Origin: Puia sp.
GTDB lineage: Bacteria > Bacteroidota > Bacteroidia > Chitinophagales > Chitinophagaceae
Length of the DNA: 64,000 nucleotides
Assembly: GCA_031292515.1 (NCBI GenBank)
Contig: JARLGZ010000279.1
Span: forward strand, 124,001-188,000
Direction of reading: 5' to 3'
Shown here: piece by piece, positions 60,121 through 64,000 of the stretch
How positions within the stretch are numbered: the first letter of the stretch is position 1
How the letters are laid out: each line of letters opens with the position of its first letter
Program-made: the position numbers and the translations under genes
The notes under the pieces: generated by a model
What the model saw: the letters and a program-made list of their open reading frames with translations, nothing else
What the model was told of the DNA's origin: nothing
Database searches by the model: none

Positions 60121-60293
60121 CAAGCACAAATTTTTCTAAAATTAATCAAAAACCAGACCTCCTGAAAGGATTGTTCACAATTTAACAGCGCTCTGGCCAT
60201 TCTGTCCTAATTTTGCAGCAAATTTTGATCCTCATCGGTGAGATATACGCGGATTGAAAGAAACCGGTTTTTCATAGAACAAACTTTTGATAT

Positions 60294-61745
60294 ATGAAGA
60301 TAGCAGTAGCCAAAGGAGATGGGATCGGACCCGAGATCATGGATGCCGTGCTGAGCATTTTCAACGCAAAAAAAGTCGCGTTGACCTATGAATTTGTCGA
60401 CATGGGCAAATGGGTCTTTGACAAGGGTTTTTCCAATGGAATGACCCCGGAAGCCAAGGAGATAATAGAAGAGCTGGGTATCCTTTTTAAGGGACCTATG
60501 GAGACGCCAAAAGGACGGGGCGTAAAAAGCATCAACGTAACGGCCCGGAAGACATGGAATACCTATGCCAACAAGCGGGTATTCCAGACCCTGCATGGCG
60601 TGAATACCGTATTTTCCGCAGCAGGCATCCCGATAGACATTACGATCGTTCGGGAAAACATCGAAGACACCTATGGCGGGATCGAGCATATGCTGACACA
60701 GGATGTAGCGCTTAGCCGGCGGTTTATCACGCGTCCAGGCAGCGAACAGGTGATCCGGTATGCTTTCGAGATGGCAAAAAAGAAAGGAACCCGCCGGATC
60801 ACCTGCGGTCACAAGGCAAATATCATGAAACTTACGGACGGGCTGTTCCTGGAATGTTTCCAGGAGATTGCAAAAGAATACCCCGAACTGAAATCCGATG
60901 ATATTATCGTGGATGACCTGGCAATGAAACTGGTTGTGCGGCCACAGGAATTTGACGTGGTCGTGCTGACGAATCTCCAGGGCGATATCATTTCGGATCT
61001 CTGCGCCGGGCTGGTAGGTGGCCTGGGTTTCGCCCCTTCCGCCAACATCGGCGACCATATCGCCATCTTTGAGGCCGTGCATGGAACGGCACCCGATATA
61101 GCAGGCAAGAATATTGCCAATCCGACCGCTTTGCTGCTGAGCGGGATTTCGATGCTCAGACACCTGGGTCTGATGAAAAATGCCGCCGTCATAGAAAACG
61201 CACTCCTGTACACGCTGGAACAGGGCACCCATACGGGAGATTTCGGAGATAAAGCCATCCCCGCCGTGAATACCACGCAATTTGCGGAGGCGATCATCGC
61301 CAACTTCGGCAAGACACCACAGCAGGGAGCAAAGCCACCACTGCCCGACATGCCTGCTACCCAGACGGCTTTCAAACTGGACCACAACGAGATGATGGTA
61401 TCGGATGACATGCAAAAGGAATTCATCATCGGGGTGGACCTGTTTATCGAAAGCTCCGGGCAACCGGAATACATCGCAAAAAAATGCCAGCGCCATGGTG
61501 GCGTCAAATTCAAACTGGTCAGCATCAGCAACCGTGGAACACAGGTATGGCCCACAGGATCGGTATACACAAACCTCGTCAACCAGTACAATGTCCGTTT
61601 CGAAAGCATCGATGATTCGCCCCTCAATCAACAGGATGTATTGGGTCTGTATGTAAGCCTAAGCGGCGACTTTAAGATCTGTTCTTCCGAATTGCTGAAT
61701 AGCTGGGGAAACAAGAAAGCCTACTCGCTGGCGCAGGGCCAGTAG
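60294..61745 (+). CDS. icd: Isocitrate dehydrogenase, T. thermophilus type
   Basis: 483 aa. N-terminal KGDGIGPEI, substrate loop TIVRENIEDTYGG, active-site Lys/Asp region VDDLAMKLV and the cofactor end EAVHGTAPDIAGKNIANPTAL are all typical of isocitrate/isopropylmalate dehydrogenases. After residue about 335 comes an extra C-terminal domain (IGVDLFIESSGQP; FKLVSISNRGTQVWP), as in the larger T. thermophilus-type isocitrate dehydrogenase, longer than the E. coli enzyme. TCA-cycle role: isocitrate to 2-oxoglutarate, probably with NADP. A TAATTTTG -7 element lies upstream (about 60209-60216). Confidence 0.92.
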   Translation: MKIAVAKGDGIGPEIMDAVLSIFNAKKVALTYEFVDMGKWVFDKGFSNGMTPEAKEIIEELGILFKGPMETPKGRGVKSINVTARKTWNTYANKRVFQTLHGVNTVFSAAGIPIDITIVRENIEDTYGGIEHMLTQDVALSRRFITRPGSEQVIRYAFEMAKKKGTRRITCGHKANIMKLTDGLFLECFQEIAKEYPELKSDDIIVDDLAMKLVVRPQEFDVVVLTNLQGDIISDLCAGLVGGLGFAPSANIGDHIAIFEAVHGTAPDIAGKNIANPTALLLSGISMLRHLGLMKNAAVIENALLYTLEQGTHTGDFGDKAIPAVNTTQFAEAIIANFGKTPQQGAKPPLPDMPATQTAFKLDHNEMMVSDDMQKEFIIGVDLFIESSGQPEYIAKKCQRHGGVKFKLVSISNRGTQVWPTGSVYTNLVNQYNVRFESIDDSPLNQQDVLGLYVSLSGDFKICSSELLNSWGNKKAYSLAQGQ

Positions 61746-61772
61746 CAGATATCGTTCGAAAGCGGGGGCCGG

Positions 61773-61798
61773 AAAGATCAACCATAAAGATCAACCAT
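61773..61798. repeat. 13-bp tandem duplication before the YjdI-like gene
   Basis: AAAGATCAACCAT occurs twice in perfect tandem (61773-61785, 61786-61798), 14 bp before the ATG at 61813. It could affect spacing between promoter and start; no other role is evident. Confidence 0.7.
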
Positions 61799-61812
61799 TA
61801 AGCACACAAAAT

Positions 61813-62052
61813 ATGTCTCAGAAAACATTCCACTATACGCGCGACGGAGTAACCGTTGTCTGGAAGCCGGAGGTATGCATCCATTCGGCGATCTGCTTTC
61901 ATGGCCTCCCGGAGGTCTTCGATCCCCGCAGGCGTCCCTGGATCGACATGAACCAGGCGCCCACGGACCGTATCATCGCGCAGGTGGAGAAATGCCCAAG
62001 CGGAGCCCTGTCATATTATTTTGGAGAGCCGGAGATGGAAAAGCCGGTTTAG
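61813..62052 (+). CDS. YjdI-like Cys-containing ferredoxin-type protein
   Basis: 79 aa. Layout of the YjdI/divergent 4Fe-4S mono-cluster family: VCIHSAICFHGLPEVFD with C22 and C28, then RPWIDM and EKCPSGALSYYF with C61. Only three cysteines are visible, so the cluster, if bound, must use another ligand, or the protein binds a different cofactor. It is a small electron-transfer or repair-type protein with unknown partner. It follows icd by 67 bp on the same strand, with a tandem repeat in the gap. Confidence 0.85.
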   Translation: MSQKTFHYTRDGVTVVWKPEVCIHSAICFHGLPEVFDPRRRPWIDMNQAPTDRIIAQVEKCPSGALSYYFGEPEMEKPV

Positions 62053-62081
62053 CATGCCCGGCCGATCAGATAGCTTTACCG

Positions 62082-62741
62082 TTATTTTTTCCGAACCCAA
62101 AGAAATTCTGCAAATCCAAGCAAGTCCCAGAAGACATTTCCCTGTATGTATCCCTTTTGAAGCAGCGAGATTGTCGCTCTTACAGGCATAGCCAGGATAT
62201 ACCAAATATTTCTTCGTGTGCCACCTTTTAATACTTCGCAATTGTGAGACTCGAAGACCTGCCTGAGTTCTGGCACGGAATAGACCCTTACATGGGTCGG
62301 ATCATCCTTAAAATTCAACGAACCTGGCATAGAGGGAAGACGTAGGCTTTTTTCTCCGGGATATTCGATATAAAAGTAGCCGCCTGGTTTTAGCTTCTTC
62401 AATAATCCCGGCAATACATCGGTGCCATTATGAAGATGCTCGATCACGTGAGCCATCCAGATACCATCAAAATACTCATCCGGGATGGAACCAAAATCCA
62501 GCAAAGTCAGGTCCAACTCAAAAAAACCCTTCATCAGTTTGAAATCCTGCTCGCTATTGTTATAGTCTCTGTGCAGATCCAAGCCGTAATATTCACATTC
62601 AGGGAACATGGACTTGATCCGGGAGGCGGAATGATTACCGGCTCCGACGTCAAGCAGTTTAAAAGGCTTATCACCAAACGATTTTTGGATGTACTTGAAC
62701 TTAAAATTGATGATTCTGTTGCAGCTCCTGATGAAGTCCAT
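62082..62741 (-). CDS. Class I SAM-dependent methyltransferase
   Basis: 219 aa. Rossmann methyltransferase core: LLDVGAGNHSASRI (SAM loop), YGLDLHRD (acidic residue binding the ribose), FDGIWMAHVIEHLHNG and LLKKLKPGGYFYIEYPG, typical of Methyltransf_11/23 proteins acting on small molecules or polysaccharide/lipid intermediates. Substrate unknown. A longer frame to 62771 starts inside the terminator hairpin (62762-62787), so ATG 62741 is preferred. Confidence 0.85.
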   Translation of the reverse strand: MDFIRSCNRIINFKFKYIQKSFGDKPFKLLDVGAGNHSASRIKSMFPECEYYGLDLHRDYNNSEQDFKLMKGFFELDLTLLDFGSIPDEYFDGIWMAHVIEHLHNGTDVLPGLLKKLKPGGYFYIEYPGEKSLRLPSMPGSLNFKDDPTHVRVYSVPELRQVFESHNCEVLKGGTRRNIWYILAMPVRATISLLQKGYIQGNVFWDLLGFAEFLWVRKK

Positions 62742-62749
62742 AAGTTGGC

Positions 62750-62787
62750 AAAGAAAACAAAAGCGGGACAATTTGCAATGTCCCGCT
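62750..62787 (-). terminator. Rho-independent terminator
   Basis: On the minus strand AGCGGGACA-TTGCAAAT-TGTCCCGCT (62787-62762) is followed by TTTTGTTTTC. It ends the nadC-SUI1-membrane-protein transcript and separates it from the methyltransferase gene. Confidence 0.85.
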
Positions 62788-62858
62788 TACCGATTTTTAT
62801 GAGTCGTTTATTTTCAGCGCATTATCGACACAGAAAATGAATTTTCCGGCAATAACAC

Positions 62859-63197
62859 CTATTCTTTCAGATTATTGAGTTGTTGAACGGCCGTCGCACA
62901 CAAGGCTTTTTTGTAAATCCTGATCTCATCTATAACTCCGTTCAGCCAGTAAGGAGCACTCGGATTCTCTGTCGCTCCGATGTAGATATCATTTGTGTTA
63001 GCGGTAAAATTTGCAGTCCCATGATAAGTTCCTTTCAATTGGCCGTTGACATAGATTTTGCTAAAAGTACCATCATAGGTATAAACTACGGTCGACCAAC
63101 CACCCGGCTTTACAAAATCAGTCGAGTCCAGCACGCTTTCCACAATAAAATTGGTATTTATGGCAGAAATTTTAGTCTGACTCCAATCGATGATTAC
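62859..63197 (-). pseudogene. C-terminal LamG-like (concanavalin A-like) fragment
   Basis: 113 codons encode the last part of a LamG/jelly-roll domain: DWSQTKISAINTNFIV, GGWSTVVYTYDGTFSKIYVNG and WLNGVIDEIRIYKKAL, the standard end of this carbohydrate- or protein-binding fold. The N-terminal half and any signal peptide are missing: the frame is cut at 63198-63200 by the TAG of the upstream membrane protein, in the same frame. A GTG at 63143 could start a 94-aa product, but half a jelly roll would not fold, so I read it as a remnant. Confidence 0.65.
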
Positions 63198-63401
63198 CTA
63201 ACCGGAAGATTGATTGTACAAAACAATAAGTATCAATACACCGAGTACAGTGAAAATGAACAAGCTGGTAAAATGAACGGACTTGTATACCCGTTCCTTT
63301 TCCTCTTTTTCGGTCATTCTGGCCCGCACGTATAGTATAAAGCTAACGACCGTTACGAGGGCGGAGATCACGGCAAGGAACACAGTAATACCTAATATCA
63401 A
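63198..63401 (-). CDS. Hypothetical small membrane protein
   Basis: 67 aa with two hydrophobic segments (MILGITVFLAVISALVTVVSFILYV and FTSLFIFTVLGVLILIVLY) joined by a charged loop (RARMTEKEEKERVYKSV). The start lies 1 bp after the SUI1 stop codon, so it is translated from the same mRNA. Its TAG stop is in frame with the LamG fragment that follows, suggesting either a deletion that joined the two or a former longer protein. No family recognised. Confidence 0.55.
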   Translation of the reverse strand: MILGITVFLAVISALVTVVSFILYVRARMTEKEEKERVYKSVHFTSLFIFTVLGVLILIVLYNQSSG

Positions 63402-63402
63402 A

Positions 63403-63744
63403 TCAGATAATTTTGGTCAATGGGTAGCCACTCTTCTTAAACCATTGCAACAGCTTTTCACGCTGATCTCCCTGGACAATTGCGATTCCGTCTTTGACGG
63501 AGCCCCCCGTCCCGCAAAAAGTCTTGCATTTTTTACCGAGATCCTCCAGGTCCGCATCCGATCCCCGGAAGCCCTCCACCAGGGTAACGGCTTTCCCCGC
63601 CCTTTGCCGGGTGTCCAGCCGGAGTCTCAGCTTTTGTTGCGTCGGGGATAAGGCATCTGGAGTCTCATCTGGTTCCTCTTCCGGCCTGAAACCAGGGTCC
63701 GTGGAATAAACGATACCGCCGGTGCCTGTTTTTTTCTTGCTCAT
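63403..63744 (-). CDS. SUI1/eIF1-like translation factor (YciH family)
   Basis: 113 aa. An N-terminal acidic, flexible stretch is followed by the SUI1 fold: LRLRLDTRQRAGKAVTLVEGFRG, LGKKCKTFCGTGGSVKDG (the CGTGGSVK signature) and IVQGDQREKLLQWFKKSGYPL. Bacterial members act on translation initiation fidelity. It lies between partial nadC (40 bp away) and the small membrane protein. Confidence 0.93.
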   Translation of the reverse strand: MSKKKTGTGGIVYSTDPGFRPEEEPDETPDALSPTQQKLRLRLDTRQRAGKAVTLVEGFRGSDADLEDLGKKCKTFCGTGGSVKDGIAIVQGDQREKLLQWFKKSGYPLTKII

Positions 63745-63784
63745 GTCATTTTATTTGGATCGCTGACCCGCCCGCAGGCTGGGT

Positions 63785-64000
63785 TCAAAGAGGTTTTATC
63801 TCCGCCTTCAGACTCAGATCCAGGCTCCTGGCCTGGTGGATCAGGGCTCCGACACTGACATAGTCAACTCCGGTCTGCGCATATTGCAAAATATTGTCCA
63901 GGTCGATTCCCCCGCTGGCTTCCGTTTCATACTGTCCCCCGATCATCTCCAGGGCACGGGCCAGTTGCGGCGGGCTAAAGTTATCCAGCATGATACGATC
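63785..64000 (-). CDS. nadC: Nicotinate-nucleotide diphosphorylase, C-terminus only
   Basis: The last 71 residues of quinolinate phosphoribosyltransferase are visible; the N-terminus is beyond the window. Seen: DRIMLDNFSPPQLARAL, YETEASGGIDLDNILQYAQTGVDYVSVGALIHQARSLDLSL, the conserved end with EASGGI and the phosphate-binding SVGAL. It makes nicotinate mononucleotide from quinolinate in NAD synthesis. It is followed by the SUI1 gene in the same direction. Confidence 0.93.
   Translation of the reverse strand, partial: DRIMLDNFSPPQLARALEMIGGQYETEASGGIDLDNILQYAQTGVDYVSVGALIHQARSLDLSLKAEIKPL

Noticed and set aside
60207-61631. A 474-codon open frame on the minus strand
   Set aside because: Antisense shadow of icd, which has complete family motifs.

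Overview
The window reads as a chromosomal segment of a Bacteroidota bacterium, most likely near the Chitinophagaceae. Start codons generally lack a Shine-Dalgarno sequence. Many genes are preceded at short distance by a TAnnTTTG-type -7 element, which is typical of that phylum. The gene content (phosphate-selective porin, T. thermophilus-type isocitrate dehydrogenase, tryptophan 2,3-dioxygenase, RND pumps with lipoprotein adaptors, the mre/PBP2/RodA block) fits a free-living aerobic heterotroph. There are no rRNA genes, phage genes, insertion sequences or CRISPR arrays, and I saw no tRNA gene.

Layout. 1-13.7 kb is a phosphorus-acquisition region: a partial glycosyltransferase, a PhnZ-like phosphonate oxygenase, a secreted GDPD-like/alkaline phosphatase fusion, a metallophosphoesterase, a MurG-like glycosyltransferase, the operon porin-pstS-pstC-pstA-pstB-phoU (minus strand), and a DUF47/Pit transporter pair. 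13.7-15.1 kb holds a thioredoxin, two tiny Cys-containing exported proteins and a rhodanese-like protein. 15.4-25 kb is a reactive-sulfur module: RND pump, adaptor, TolC, rhodanese, persulfide-dioxygenase/rhodanese, TauE/SafE exporter and a Crp-type regulator, tied together by three copies of one palindrome. 25-36 kb has a second efflux locus (TolC, RND, adaptor, a second near-identical RND) flanked on both sides by members of a small unknown family. 36-42 kb returns to phosphorus: small unknown genes, a beta-propeller-like protein, PAP2 phosphatase, a secreted phosphodiesterase-like enzyme and a second DUF47/Pit pair. 42-47.6 kb holds rfbA, galE, a transketolase C-terminal subunit, and an ECF sigma factor with two partners. 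47.9-57.7 kb holds an MBL hydrolase, rodA-mrdA-mreD-mreC-mreB, tryptophan 2,3-dioxygenase and purD. The rest has a POT transporter, apaG, icd, a YjdI-like protein, a methyltransferase, a LamG remnant, SUI1 and partial nadC.

Two regulatory signals stand out. (1) Four promoters of phosphate genes (3.3, 11.7, 38.9 and 39.1 kb) carry 11-bp-periodic direct repeats with a KTAAC-like core. The array ends exactly 10 nt before the -7 element in three of them and 21 nt (10+11) before it in the fourth. This is the architecture of a Pho box, and no PhoB/PhoR gene is in the window. (2) The palindrome CGTGAC-N4-RTCACG occurs at 21.2, 23.15 and 24.0 kb. Each copy lies exactly 21 nt upstream of the predicted -7 element of tolC, the persulfide dioxygenase gene and tauE, next to the Crp-type regulator gene whose recognition helix carries the R-E-x-x-x-R pattern used by CRP for GTGA. 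Both are inferred from sequence alone.
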